Under the pieces are notes generated by a model, which worked only from the letters and a program-made list of their open reading frames with translations, did no database searches and was not told the DNA's origin. Below, one piece after another: positions 1 to 7,884 of a DNA stretch of 64,000 nucleotides. The stretch spans positions 2,108,001-2,172,000 of the forward strand of contig NZ_JADOUF010000001.1 in the NCBI RefSeq assembly GCF_015751905.1, in the 5' to 3' direction. Made by a program: the position numbers and the translations under genes. This DNA comes from Longispora fulva (lineage in GTDB: Bacteria > Actinomycetota > Actinomycetes > Mycobacteriales > Micromonosporaceae). How positions within the stretch are numbered: the first letter of the stretch is position 1; every line of letters starts with the position of its first letter.

Positions 1-121
1 CTCCATCCGACGATCATGACATCCGACCGACGCCGCCGCTCCGCGCCACCGAGTTCGTGCACCACATCACCCAACCGCATGCCGCTCGCCGGTCAGGCGG
101 TGCGGCCGTCCACGGTGGCTA

Positions 122-147
122 TACACGCGAGGTATACCCTCAGTGTA
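122..147. promoter_or_regulatory. Probable PadR operator (26-bp dyad)
   Basis: The core GGTATACC (131-138) is a perfect palindrome. It is flanked at equal distance by TACAC (122-126) and GTGTA (143-147), so the whole element is symmetric about 134.5 apart from four unpaired bases on each side. It ends 11 bases before the ATG of the PadR gene and covers TATACC, a possible -10 box. PadR proteins usually bind dyads of this size and repress their own operon, so autoregulation is the likely role. Confidence 0.7.
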
Positions 148-158
148 GAGTGGGCGGC

Positions 159-683
159 ATGACCGTTCCGTTGACACTGCTGGGGCTGCTCGAACGCGAG
201 CCCAGCCACGGCTACGACCTCAAACGCCACTACGACACGTTCTTCGGCAGGGGCCGCCCCCTGCCGTTCGGCCAGGTCTACGCGACCCTCGGCCGGCTCG
301 CCCGCGACGGCAAGGTGGTGGTGGGCGAGGTCGAGCCGGGCGACGGGCCCGACCGCAAGCGCTACGTCATCACCGAGCTGGGCGCGACGGAGGTGAACGC
401 CTGGCTGACCGAACCGGTCGAGGCCGAACCGCACCTGCAGACCGTGCTGTTCGCCAAGGTGGTGCTGGCGCTGATGCTGGGCCGCCCGGCGGAGGAGTAC
501 CTCGACGCCCAGCGCGCCGCCCACATGCGGCGGATGCGGGAGCTGACCGAGATCCGGCGCGCCGGGGACCTGGCCGACTCGCTGCTGGCCGACCATGGCC
601 TGTTTCACCTCGAGGCCGACCTGCGGTGGATCGATCTGACGGCCGCGCGGCTCGACAAACTGGCCGCGGAGGTGCGGTCATGA
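159..683 (+). CDS. PadR family transcriptional regulator
   Basis: A 174-aa winged-helix regulator. The N-terminus (TLLGLLEREPSHGYDLKRHY) is the typical PadR helix-turn-helix opening, followed by the wing (GQVYATLGRLARDGKV) and a C-terminal helical dimerisation region. The open frame reaches back to 57, but PadR proteins start just before the LLGLL segment, so ATG 159 is chosen; this also places the dyad 122-147 upstream of the gene. The stop overlaps the next start (ATGA at 680-683), which implies translational coupling with the ABC transporter. PadR regulators next to FtsX-type ABC transporters commonly act as ligand-released repressors of efflux or cell-envelope stress operons; the ligand cannot be told from sequence. 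Confidence 0.93.
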   Translation: MTVPLTLLGLLEREPSHGYDLKRHYDTFFGRGRPLPFGQVYATLGRLARDGKVVVGEVEPGDGPDRKRYVITELGATEVNAWLTEPVEAEPHLQTVLFAKVVLALMLGRPAEEYLDAQRAAHMRRMRELTEIRRAGDLADSLLADHGLFHLEADLRWIDLTAARLDKLAAEVRS

Positions 684-1372
684 CGGACGCGATCGCGGTC
701 GAGGCGCGCGACGTGGTGCTGTCGTTCGGGCAGACACCGGCGCTGCGGGGCGCGAGCCTGTCGGTGACCCGGGGCGAGATCCTCGCCATCATGGGTCCCA
801 GCGGCTCGGGCAAGTCCACTTTGCTGCACTGTCTGGCCGGGATCCTGGTCCCGGCGTCCGGCGAGATCCACGTCGACGGTCGGCGGATCGACACCCTGAG
901 CGAGACCGCCCGCAGCGCGCTGCGCCGGGACCGGTTCGGGTTCGTGTTCCAGTTCGGCCAGCTGGTGCCCGAGCTGACCGCCGAGGAGAACATCGCGCTG
1001 CCGTTGCTGCTCGGCGGCGCCCGCCGGACCGCCGCGCTCGCCGAGGCCCGGACCTGGTTCGAGCCGCTGGGGCTCGACGGTCTGGAACGGCGCAGGTCCG
1101 GGGAACTGTCGGGCGGTCAGGCCCAGCGGATCGCGCTGGCCCGCGGCCTGGTCGCCGGCCCCGAGATCCTGTTCGCCGACGAGCCGACCGGATCGTTGGA
1201 CTCGCTCACCGGTGAACAGATCATGGAACTGCTGGTCACGGCCGCCCGGGAACGGGGCACCACCGTCATCGTCGTCACCCACGAGGCCCGGGTGGCCGCC
1301 TACGCAGACCGGGAGATCATCGTGCGCGACGGCCGCGTGACCTCGCTGGTACCGGAAAGGATCGGATCGTGA
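680..1372 (+). CDS. ABC transporter ATP-binding protein (LolD/MacB/FtsE type)
   Basis: A 230-aa nucleotide-binding subunit. Visible motifs are Walker A GPSGSGKST (residues 39-47), the Q-loop region FQFGQ (90-94), the signature LSGGQ (143-147), Walker B ILFADE (163-168) and the H-loop His201. Length and motifs match the ATPases that pair with FtsX-like permeases and drive mechanotransmission or envelope export instead of ordinary solute import. It starts inside the PadR stop codon (ATGA) and ends in a GTGA overlap with the permease, so the three genes form one coupled operon. All catalytic residues are present. Confidence 0.95.
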   Translation: MTDAIAVEARDVVLSFGQTPALRGASLSVTRGEILAIMGPSGSGKSTLLHCLAGILVPASGEIHVDGRRIDTLSETARSALRRDRFGFVFQFGQLVPELTAEENIALPLLLGGARRTAALAEARTWFEPLGLDGLERRRSGELSGGQAQRIALARGLVAGPEILFADEPTGSLDSLTGEQIMELLVTAARERGTTVIVVTHEARVAAYADREIIVRDGRVTSLVPERIGS

Positions 1373-3627
1373 TCAGGCTCGGTCTGCGGCTCGCGGTCGC
1401 CAGTGGCCGGGAGGCCGCCGTCCGGCTGACCATCGTCGCCGCCGCCGTGGCGCTCGGGGTCGGCCTGCTGCTGGCGACCGTGGCGAGCGTGCACGCGGTC
1501 AACGCCCAGAACGCGCGGTACGCGTGGCTGAACACCGGCACCCCGTCCACGCGGGCCGCCGTCGCGGGCGTGGACCCGGCCTGGTGGCTGCTGCGGGAGG
1601 ACTACTTCCACCGACGGTCCATCGGCCGCGTCGACGTGGCCGCCACCGGCCCGTCGGCGCCGGTGCCGCCCGGCGTCGCGCACCTGCCCGGACCCGGCGA
1701 GTTCTACGCCTCCCCCGCGCTCAGCACGCTGCTGCGCACCACCCCGGCCGCAGAACTCGGCGACCGGTTCCCCGGGCACGAGATCGGCACCATCGGCCCG
1801 GAGGCTCTGCCCGCGCCGGACTCGCTGGTCATCATCGTCGGGCACTCCCCCGACGAACTCGCGCGCGTGCACGGCTCCCGGCAGGTCAGCGCCATCGCGT
1901 CCACCGACCCGGGCCGGTGCGCGGACTGCGGCGTCGGCACCAAATCCGACGGGATCAAGCTCATCCTGGCCGTGGTCGCCGCCGGCCTGCTGTTCCCGCT
2001 GTTGATGTTCATCGGTACCGCGACCCGGTTGTCGGCGGCCCGCCGCGAGCAGCGGTTCGCCGCGATGCGCCTGGTCGGGGCGACACCACGGCAGATCTCG
2101 GTGATCGCCGCGGTGGAGTCGACGGTGGCCGCCGTCGCCGGCATGGCCGTCGGCTTCGGACTGTATCTGTCGCTGCGTCCGTCGCTGGCGACGTTCACCT
2201 TCACCGGGGTACCGTTCTTCCCCGCCGACCTGTCGATCACGCCCCTCGACGCCGCTCTCGTCGCGCTGGGCGTTCCCCTCGCGGCCGCGGTGGTCGCCGG
2301 GCTCGCGCTGCGGCGGGTACGGATCTCCCCGCTCGGCGTCAGCCGACGCGTCACCCCGCGCCCGCCGCGCGCCTGGCGGCTGATCCCGCTCGTCATGGGG
2401 CTGGCCGAACTCGCGTACTTCATCGGCCGGCGTCCGATCACCACCGACGGCCAGGTGCGGGCGTACCTGACCGGGTTCCTGCTGGTGATGGTGGGACTGG
2501 TGCTGGCCGGCCCGTGGCTGACGATGGTGGGCGCCCGGCTGGTGGTGCGCTCGGCCCGCCGCCCGGCGTCGCTCATCGCCGGCCGGCGGCTCACCGACAA
2601 TCCCAGGGCCGGATTCCGGGCCGTCAGTGGCCTGATGCTGGCGCTGTTCGTCACCAGTGTGGCCACCGGGGTGATCACCTCGATCGTCGCCGACCGCGGC
2701 GCGCCCCGGACCGGCTCGGTGGCCAGCACGTCGCTGGCGAAGATGTTCTGGCCGCAGGACCGGACCGAGGGCACACCTGCGCCCACCGTCGAGGCGGTGC
2801 CGGCCGGGCTGCGCACGATTCCCGGGGTCCAGCAGGTCCTGCTGGTGTACGCCAACCCCCTCGACCACCCCGACATCCGGACCGACCCCACGACGGTCGG
2901 CCGGCCGTCGGAGCCTGGCGTGACCAGTTGCGTCGAGTTGGCCCGCAGCCCGGCGTACGGCGCCTGCCCGGCCGGCGCGGGAGTGGCCGAGGTGTCAGCG
3001 GACCTGATCGGGTACCGCAGGATGACCACGCAGTCGGACGCCCCGTGGCGGTGGGAGGCCTCGCCCATCCCCGCCGACGGCCTTGCCCGGCTCCCCCTGT
3101 TGTCGGTCGTCGTGAACACCGACGGGTCGACGGCGGCGTTGGAGGCCGTCCGCACCACTCTCGAGGTCGCCTATCCGCAGGGCTACTCGCCCGGCACGAT
3201 CAGCGAGTTCGAGGCGGACTTCTCCCGGAAACTCGTCCAGTGGCAGCAGTTGGCGGACGTGGTGATCCTGGCCAGCCTGCCGATCGCCGGGTGCAGCCTG
3301 GCGGTCAGCGTGATCGGCGGCCTCAGCGAACGCAAGCGTCCGTTCAGCATGCTGCGGCTGACCGGGGTCCCACTGGGGGTGCTGCGGCGGGTGGTCGCAC
3401 TGGAGAGCACCGTGCCGCTGCTGGCGGTGTCGGTGTTGGCGACCGGTACCGGATTCTGGGCCGCCCATCTGTTCCTGTCCGCGCAGATGCAGCTGTCGCT
3501 CCGGCCGCCGCCGGGCGCGTACTACCTGCTGGTCGTCGCCGGCCTCGTGGTCTCCCTCGGGATCATCGGCTCGACCCTGCCGCTGCTGGCTCGCGTCACC
3601 GGACCGGAAACGGCCCGCAACGAATGA
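1369..3627 (+). CDS. FtsX-like ABC transporter permease
   Basis: A 752-aa membrane protein starting at GTG 1369 inside the ATPase stop. It has the duplicated FtsX layout of large actinobacterial permeases: an N-terminal membrane helix (about residues 15-38), a first extracytoplasmic region with a Cys pair (CADCG near residue 185), a group of membrane helices (about 195-345), more helices (about 355-440), a second large extracytoplasmic region and three C-terminal helices. The segment AARREQRFAAMRLVGAT is the usual FtsX cytoplasmic motif after the second helix and recurs in degenerate form as SERKRPFSMLRLTGVP. Together with the ATPase it probably exports or extracts an envelope-active compound under PadR control. 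Confidence 0.93.
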   Translation: MIRLGLRLAVASGREAAVRLTIVAAAVALGVGLLLATVASVHAVNAQNARYAWLNTGTPSTRAAVAGVDPAWWLLREDYFHRRSIGRVDVAATGPSAPVPPGVAHLPGPGEFYASPALSTLLRTTPAAELGDRFPGHEIGTIGPEALPAPDSLVIIVGHSPDELARVHGSRQVSAIASTDPGRCADCGVGTKSDGIKLILAVVAAGLLFPLLMFIGTATRLSAARREQRFAAMRLVGATPRQISVIAAVESTVAAVAGMAVGFGLYLSLRPSLATFTFTGVPFFPADLSITPLDAALVALGVPLAAAVVAGLALRRVRISPLGVSRRVTPRPPRAWRLIPLVMGLAELAYFIGRRPITTDGQVRAYLTGFLLVMVGLVLAGPWLTMVGARLVVRSARRPASLIAGRRLTDNPRAGFRAVSGLMLALFVTSVATGVITSIVADRGAPRTGSVASTSLAKMFWPQDRTEGTPAPTVEAVPAGLRTIPGVQQVLLVYANPLDHPDIRTDPTTVGRPSEPGVTSCVELARSPAYGACPAGAGVAEVSADLIGYRRMTTQSDAPWRWEASPIPADGLARLPLLSVVVNTDGSTAALEAVRTTLEVAYPQGYSPGTISEFEADFSRKLVQWQQLADVVILASLPIAGCSLAVSVIGGLSERKRPFSMLRLTGVPLGVLRRVVALESTVPLLAVSVLATGTGFWAAHLFLSAQMQLSLRPPPGAYYLLVVAGLVVSLGIIGSTLPLLARVTGPETARNE

Positions 3628-3637
3628 TCGGACGCCG

Positions 3638-3653
3638 TGGGACACCAGTCCCA
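3638..3653. terminator. Hairpin terminator after the PadR-ABC operon
   Basis: TGGGAC (3638-3643), loop ACCA, GTCCCA (3648-3653) is a perfect 6-bp stem 11 bases after the permease stop. There is no U-tract, which is usual in high-GC actinobacteria. It lies between convergent genes and may serve both. Confidence 0.5.
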
Positions 3654-3691
3654 GTCCCAGAGCACCTGAGAAACCGGAGCACTGTGCCAGG

Positions 3692-3958
3692 TCAGCGGGC
3701 TACGGCGCTCACAAGGCATAAGGACCCGATCACAAGACCGCCGACGATCAGGAAGATCCCGGTCACCTTGGTGAAGCTGGGGTGTTTGGCATAGAAATGC
3801 GAGGACGACCACCAGGGAAACAGGTCACCACGCTCACCCTCCGGTGTGGCGGCAGACTTCCGCGCCAAGATCAACATTCGGACGCCGCCGATTCCCCACA
3901 ACACGAGGAAACCGATCCCGAACACCGCCGGTGCCACTTTGATCACCACGCACACCAC
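3692..3958 (-). CDS. Small two-helix membrane protein, hypothetical
   Basis: An 88-aa protein from a GTG at 3958. It has an N-terminal hydrophobic helix (about residues 3-28, ending in RMLILARKS), a short polar loop with WWSSSHF, and a second helix (about 65-86). I do not recognise a family. It is convergent with the ABC operon and separated from it by a hairpin. No convincing ribosome-binding site precedes the GTG, so the start is the uncertain part; the hydrophobic pattern and codon bias argue that the frame is real. Confidence 0.6.
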   Translation of the reverse strand: MVCVVIKVAPAVFGIGFLVLWGIGGVRMLILARKSAATPEGERGDLFPWWSSSHFYAKHPSFTKVTGIFLIVGGLVIGSLCLVSAVAR

Positions 3959-4319
3959 CCACTGATCGGGCGGAATAGGCTCTTCCGCTAACCCGTGTAC
4001 GAGTATCGCTCACCCACCGCCCAGCCATCGGAGCGACGACCCGGTGCCTTGCCTGTCGTGCTGCTGGCGGCGGGTGGCGTGATCTTCAACCTGTGCGGGC
4101 CCGGCAGCCGTGCACTACCATGCGCCTGGTGCATAGGGCGGAACACCTGGGGTCCTCGCCGCGCCGGCGGTGCGTGGCACCCCGCTCCTGCGTTCTGACG
4201 GCGCCGGTCGCGGATTTCGCACCCGGGCGGGATGTGCGGCGCCGCGGCCGGGAGTGTGGTCCAGCCGGGTGCCAGACTGGATGTCGCGAGGCGGCTCGCG
4301 TGCTCGGAAGGGGGCCGGG
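3959..4319. other. Divergent intergenic region without a recognisable gene
   Basis: This lies between the leftward small membrane gene and the rightward AraC-type regulator and must carry both promoters. A weak dyad, TGCAC (4111-4115) and GTGCA (4129-4133), surrounds the end of a possible regulatory site. The frames open here are GC-rich shadows without ribosome-binding sites. I see no RNA gene. Confidence 0.4.
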
Positions 4320-5021
4320 TTGGGCCTGGTGATCGAGAGCCGACCGTCGGAGCTGCCGCACATCGAGCGGGTGTGGCGTAGCCGCAGCGGACATGCGAGC
4401 CAGATGACGTCGGTCGCCACGTCGCACTGGGAGCTGGTGTTCTGGGAGCAGCACGGTCGGGTACAGGCGGCCGTGCTGGGACCAGAGGGCACGGCGAGCA
4501 TGGCCCCGGTCCCCGCCGACGCCGAGTTCTTCGGGATCAGCTTCGCACTGGGTACGTCGATGCCGCACATCCCGCTCAGCCCGCTGGTGGGCGGCGCCGC
4601 GGCCATCCCCGACGTGACACGGCGTTCGGTGTGGCTGAAGGGGTCCGCCTGGCATGTTCCCGACTACGACAACGCCGAGGGCTTCGTGCGGCGGATGGTG
4701 CGCGGGGGCATCGTGGACCTCGATCCGGTCGTGCCCGCCGTGCTCGCCGGCGCCTGCCCCGATGTCTCCGATCGCACCCTGCAGCGGCGCTTCGTCGCCG
4801 CGACCGGTCTGACCCAGGGCGCCATCCGGCAGATCCACCGCGCCCGCCAGGCGGCCGTGCTGGTCCAGGAGGGGGTGTCCGCCCAGGACGTCGTGCACCG
4901 CCTCGGGTACTTCGACCAGCCGCACCTGGCGCGGTCCCTGAAGCGGTACATCGGGCGGACCGCCACCCAACTGAGTACGCCGCACGCCTCGCATCCGCTG
5001 TCGCTTCTGTACAAGACCTGA
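4320..5021 (+). CDS. AraC family transcriptional regulator
   Basis: A protein of about 233 aa with a C-terminal AraC double helix-turn-helix: first HTH around SDRTLQRRFVAATG, second around SAQDVVHRLGYFDQPHLARS, followed by the usual short tail. The N-terminal part (HWELVFWEQHGR, FFGISFALGTSMP) matches the effector domain of AraC regulators in which a promoter-sensing beta region precedes the DNA-binding half. The frame is open further upstream (to 4170), but GGAAGGGGG at 4307-4314 sits five bases before TTG 4320; GTG 4329 is an alternative. The gene is followed 110 bases later by the DHFR-fold protein on the same strand, a plausible target. Confidence 0.85.
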   Translation: MGLVIESRPSELPHIERVWRSRSGHASQMTSVATSHWELVFWEQHGRVQAAVLGPEGTASMAPVPADAEFFGISFALGTSMPHIPLSPLVGGAAAIPDVTRRSVWLKGSAWHVPDYDNAEGFVRRMVRGGIVDLDPVVPAVLAGACPDVSDRTLQRRFVAATGLTQGAIRQIHRARQAAVLVQEGVSAQDVVHRLGYFDQPHLARSLKRYIGRTATQLSTPHASHPLSLLYKT

Positions 5022-5130
5022 CCTGGGCGCATGTCTAGTGTTCATGACGTAGCCGATGGGGTCGGCGCGCACCGGCGGAGCGTCGTTCCGACCGGTACGC
5101 GAGGACCCCGGACCGATCATGGAGGTAGTC

Positions 5131-5685
5131 ATGCGCAAGGTTGTTTCGGGTCTGTTCGTCTCGGTCGACGGTGTCGCCCAGGCACCCAACGAGTGGCAGT
5201 TCGCGTTCGACGAGGAGATGGGCGCCGCGCTCAACGACACCCTGGAAACGGCCGACACGATCCTGATGGGCAGGGTGACGTTCACCGAGTGGGCCGCCTA
5301 CTGGCCCACGGTGACGAGCGGTGACGACGCCGGCTTCGCCACGTGGATCAACGATTCGCCCAAGTACGTCTTCTCCTCGACGCTGGACAGCGTCGAGGAC
5401 TGGGAGAACAGCACCCTGATCAAGACTGATCTGGTCACCGCCGTCAACGAACTCAAGGCCGGCGAGGGCAAGAACATCACCGTCGCGGGCAGCCCGACGC
5501 TGGTGCGCTCGCTGCTGGAACTGGACCTGCTGGACGAGCTGGTGCTGCTGATCCACCCGGTGATCGCCGGCGAGGGCCGCAAGAAGCTGTTCTCCGACGA
5601 CGCGGCGCTGAAGAAGCTGCGGTTGGTGAGCGCGCAGCCGACCAGCAGCGGGGTCATCATCGCGACCTACCGCCCGGTTCACTGA
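5131..5685 (+). CDS. Dihydrofolate reductase family (RibD C-terminal domain) protein
   Basis: A 184-aa cytosolic protein of the RibD C-terminal/DHFR fold. It shows the N-terminal strand (RKVVSGLFVSVDGV), the ILMGRVTFTEW nucleotide-binding turn, the conserved GSPTLVRSLLELDLLDEL segment and the VIAGEGRKKLF motif near the C-terminus. Such stand-alone proteins are usually annotated as NAD(P)H-dependent reductases of unknown substrate, not true folate enzymes. ATG 5131 is chosen because GGAGG lies five bases upstream; the ATG at 5119 overlaps that site. The gene is downstream of an AraC regulator. Confidence 0.92.
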   Translation: MRKVVSGLFVSVDGVAQAPNEWQFAFDEEMGAALNDTLETADTILMGRVTFTEWAAYWPTVTSGDDAGFATWINDSPKYVFSSTLDSVEDWENSTLIKTDLVTAVNELKAGEGKNITVAGSPTLVRSLLELDLLDELVLLIHPVIAGEGRKKLFSDDAALKKLRLVSAQPTSSGVIIATYRPVH

Positions 5686-6010
5686 TTCGGCGGCAGTCGG
5701 TTGCCTGCCGACGTCGATCCGGCGCCGGCGTCGGGGTGCTAGGCCGGGTGCGGGCGGAGTTTCGCTGCTGTCGCTCACCGCGCACCCCAGGTCAGCCGAC
5801 AACTCGGCAGCCGCCGTCGAACTGACCGGACTCAGCGCCACGTCAGAGCTGTCGGACGGTGATCGCCGGATCCGGGTCGGTGGTGGTGGTCCACGATCCC
5901 TAGTCGGCCAGTACAGGCATGCGGCCGGTTGCCCCACCGTCATTAGAGCGGCCCCGGGTTCGGGGCTCCTGGCCTCCAGCCCGGATCTGGGGGGTGCCCC
6001 TATGGTTTGG
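5686..6010. other. Convergent intergenic region, no gene seen
   Basis: The 325 bases between the DHFR-family gene and the leftward hypothetical contain no coding frame I can support. The region holds one strong hairpin (5951-5966) and a short GGGG-TG-CCCC dyad near 5990-6000, both close to the end of the leftward gene. I found no tRNA or structured RNA. Confidence 0.5.
5951..5966. terminator. Hairpin in convergent gap
   Basis: GCCCCG (5951-5956), loop GGTT, CGGGGC (5961-5966) is a perfect six-pair, all-GC stem that can be extended by one G-U pair. It lies 45 bases beyond the stop of the leftward gene at 6011 and is a plausible terminator for it. Confidence 0.45.
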
Positions 6011-6307
6011 TCAAGTGGTCTGGGCGGGTGGGTTCGTGCCGACGTATTTGTAGATCCAGCCGGCTGGGGTGTCTGTGGCGAGTACCGCCTCGTAGGTATG
6101 CCAGCCAGTCCGGTCTGCGGGTGGGTCTGGAAGGCCACGGCGTGCGCGTAGGCGTGCCGGTGGAGTTCCGTGTTCTCCGAGGTCGACGATGCGGGTGCGA
6201 CCGTCGAACGGGCCTCCGATGATATTGATTCCGACGGTGTTGTTGATGACGTCACCGGCGAGCCGGCGTTGGATGAGCGTCATGTGCTCAGGTTCGTCAG
6301 TCGCCAT
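6011..6307 (-). CDS. Hypothetical protein, 98 aa
   Basis: A small cytosolic protein with the segment NIIGGPFDGRTRIVDL followed by a polar region, a WHTYEAVLATDTPAGWIYKYVG strand pattern and a short tail. The 'GGPFDG' pattern recurs in small actinobacterial hypothetical proteins of unknown role. ATG 6307 is used; ATG 6283 (MTLIQRR) is an alternative because neither has a clear ribosome-binding site. It lies 118 bases downstream of the leftward MFS gene and could be cotranscribed with it. Confidence 0.6.
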   Translation of the reverse strand: MATDEPEHMTLIQRRLAGDVINNTVGINIIGGPFDGRTRIVDLGEHGTPPARLRARRGLPDPPADRTGWHTYEAVLATDTPAGWIYKYVGTNPPAQTT

Positions 6308-6425
6308 GACGAGAGCTGACCATGCGAAGGGTCGGGTGACAAGCTGTCGGTGTCAGGTCGCTGGGGCTGGCCGGGATTCTTCCTGTCCGACCTTCGCGGG
6401 TGCCAGGTGAGCTGCCGCGATCAAT

Positions 6426-7787
6426 TCAGGCTCGCATGTCGGACTGCTTCGCTACGCCAGCGAGAGCATCCTCTTGGTGGAGTGTCGGCGCATCGACCTC
6501 TGTTTCGGCATCGCTGTTGAACGCGCGGGCGTCGGCCAGTACGTCTGCGGGGACGTGCCGCTCGAGGAATCGTCGGGCCAGCCGCGTCGACGGGTGGATG
6601 CAGATGGTGGCCAGCACGATGATGCCGGCGATCACCAGCCAGCCGGCAACGCCCCAGCTCAGCGCGAGGAACGTGTACACCGCCGGCGCCCAGACCTTGC
6701 CGAGGGTCATGGTGAGCTCCGCCGAGCCCTGGTAGGCGCCGCGCTGACGCGGATCCATCAGTTCGGCCTCGAAGGACCAGCTCGCCGCCGAGAGGTAGAG
6801 CTCGGCGCCGGTCACGGTGACGTGGCCCAGCCAGACCAGCGCGATCGTCACCCAGCCGACGGTCTCGTGGGTCGCGAGCGTGATCAGGCAGGAGATCACG
6901 AAGAAGGCCGAAGAGATCCGGATCGCCCGGAGCGCGGTCGGCACGTCCTTCACGCCCTTGGAGGCGGCCATCGGCAGGACGATGCACATCACCGTGTTGG
7001 TCGCGAACAGGAACGCCAGCAGCACGCGCGGTGCGTCCGTCTGCTGCACCAGCCAGAGCGGGATGACCAGGTTGAGCAGGACCTGGTTCGTCCAACCGAC
7101 GCCGATGAAGAACGTGGTGAGCAGCCAGCCGGGGTTGCGCAGCGGACCCGGCCCGGGGACGCGCACCCGGCGCTCCTCCGGTGTGCGCTCGTCGTGCGAC
7201 GCCGGTGGCAGCCGGGTGACCGCGGCCGCGTTGACCAGGAAGACTGCGGCGGTGAACCAGGGCAGCACGTGCAGCACGTCGTTGGAGTGGAACGCGAGCG
7301 CGATGCCACCCATCACGGACCCGAGGGTGAAGCCAAGGTTGAGCGCGGAGTACATGTAGGCGCGTGACTTCACCCGCTCGTGCGCTGGCAGCACGTCGAT
7401 GGTGTATGCCCCGTGCGCGGCGCCGCCGAGCGCGCCGATCACCTCCATGCACACGGCCATGGCGACGTAGCCCTTGAAGTCGGTGATGAAGGGCCACAGT
7501 GCGAACATCGCTGCCTGCCCGCCGGCACTCACCGCCCACATCTTCTTCGGCCCGAACCGGTCGACCAGCTTGCCCATCGGCACGGCGGCCAGGAACGCCG
7601 CGATACCGGCGAACGTCAGGCCGAGACCGACCTGCGCGGCGGACAGCCCGACGATCTTGGTGAAGAACACCGCCGACCCTGTCATGAACGTGCCCTCGCC
7701 GAGCGCGAAGAGCAGCGACTGCAGGGAGAGGCGGCCGGCGAGGGGCGACGGCGGGCGAACACGGCTGAGCAGTGCGGAGAGCATCAC
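6426..7787 (-). CDS. MFS transporter
   Basis: A 453-aa protein with about 12 hydrophobic segments and the MFS loop 2-3 motif (GKLVDRFGPKK, about residues 72-82). The N-terminal helix begins FALGEGTFMTGSAVFFTKIVGLSAAQVGLG, typical of drug/metabolite exporters of the DHA or YfmO-like group. A GTG-ATG pair opens the frame; GGAGAG lies nine bases before the GTG at 7787. There is a long polar C-terminal tail after the last helix. The substrate cannot be assigned. It is transcribed away from the three-gene operon at 7.9-13.9 kb, which lies 97 bases upstream on the same strand. Confidence 0.9.
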   Translation of the reverse strand: MMLSALLSRVRPPSPLAGRLSLQSLLFALGEGTFMTGSAVFFTKIVGLSAAQVGLGLTFAGIAAFLAAVPMGKLVDRFGPKKMWAVSAGGQAAMFALWPFITDFKGYVAMAVCMEVIGALGGAAHGAYTIDVLPAHERVKSRAYMYSALNLGFTLGSVMGGIALAFHSNDVLHVLPWFTAAVFLVNAAAVTRLPPASHDERTPEERRVRVPGPGPLRNPGWLLTTFFIGVGWTNQVLLNLVIPLWLVQQTDAPRVLLAFLFATNTVMCIVLPMAASKGVKDVPTALRAIRISSAFFVISCLITLATHETVGWVTIALVWLGHVTVTGAELYLSAASWSFEAELMDPRQRGAYQGSAELTMTLGKVWAPAVYTFLALSWGVAGWLVIAGIIVLATICIHPSTRLARRFLERHVPADVLADARAFNSDAETEVDAPTLHQEDALAGVAKQSDMRA

Positions 7788-7884
7788 GGGGCGATTCTCT
7801 CCGGGCCGTGCGACGGTTGTCGCCCCAATTAACCTCCCCTGGGGGCCTGGGCGAGACTGGTGTGGAATCCGTCGGAGACCTCGG

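Noticed and set aside
1-110. Possible start of a leftward gene at the window edge (ATG on the reverse strand near position 16).
   Set aside because: Fewer than six codons are visible, and there is no clear ribosome-binding site; nothing can be supported.
1300-2868. Long leftward frame (522 codons) opposite the ABC operon.
   Set aside because: It is antisense to the FtsX permease and ATPase, full of Arg/Gly/Asp/Gln low-complexity residues, with no ribosome-binding site; it is a typical GC-rich shadow.
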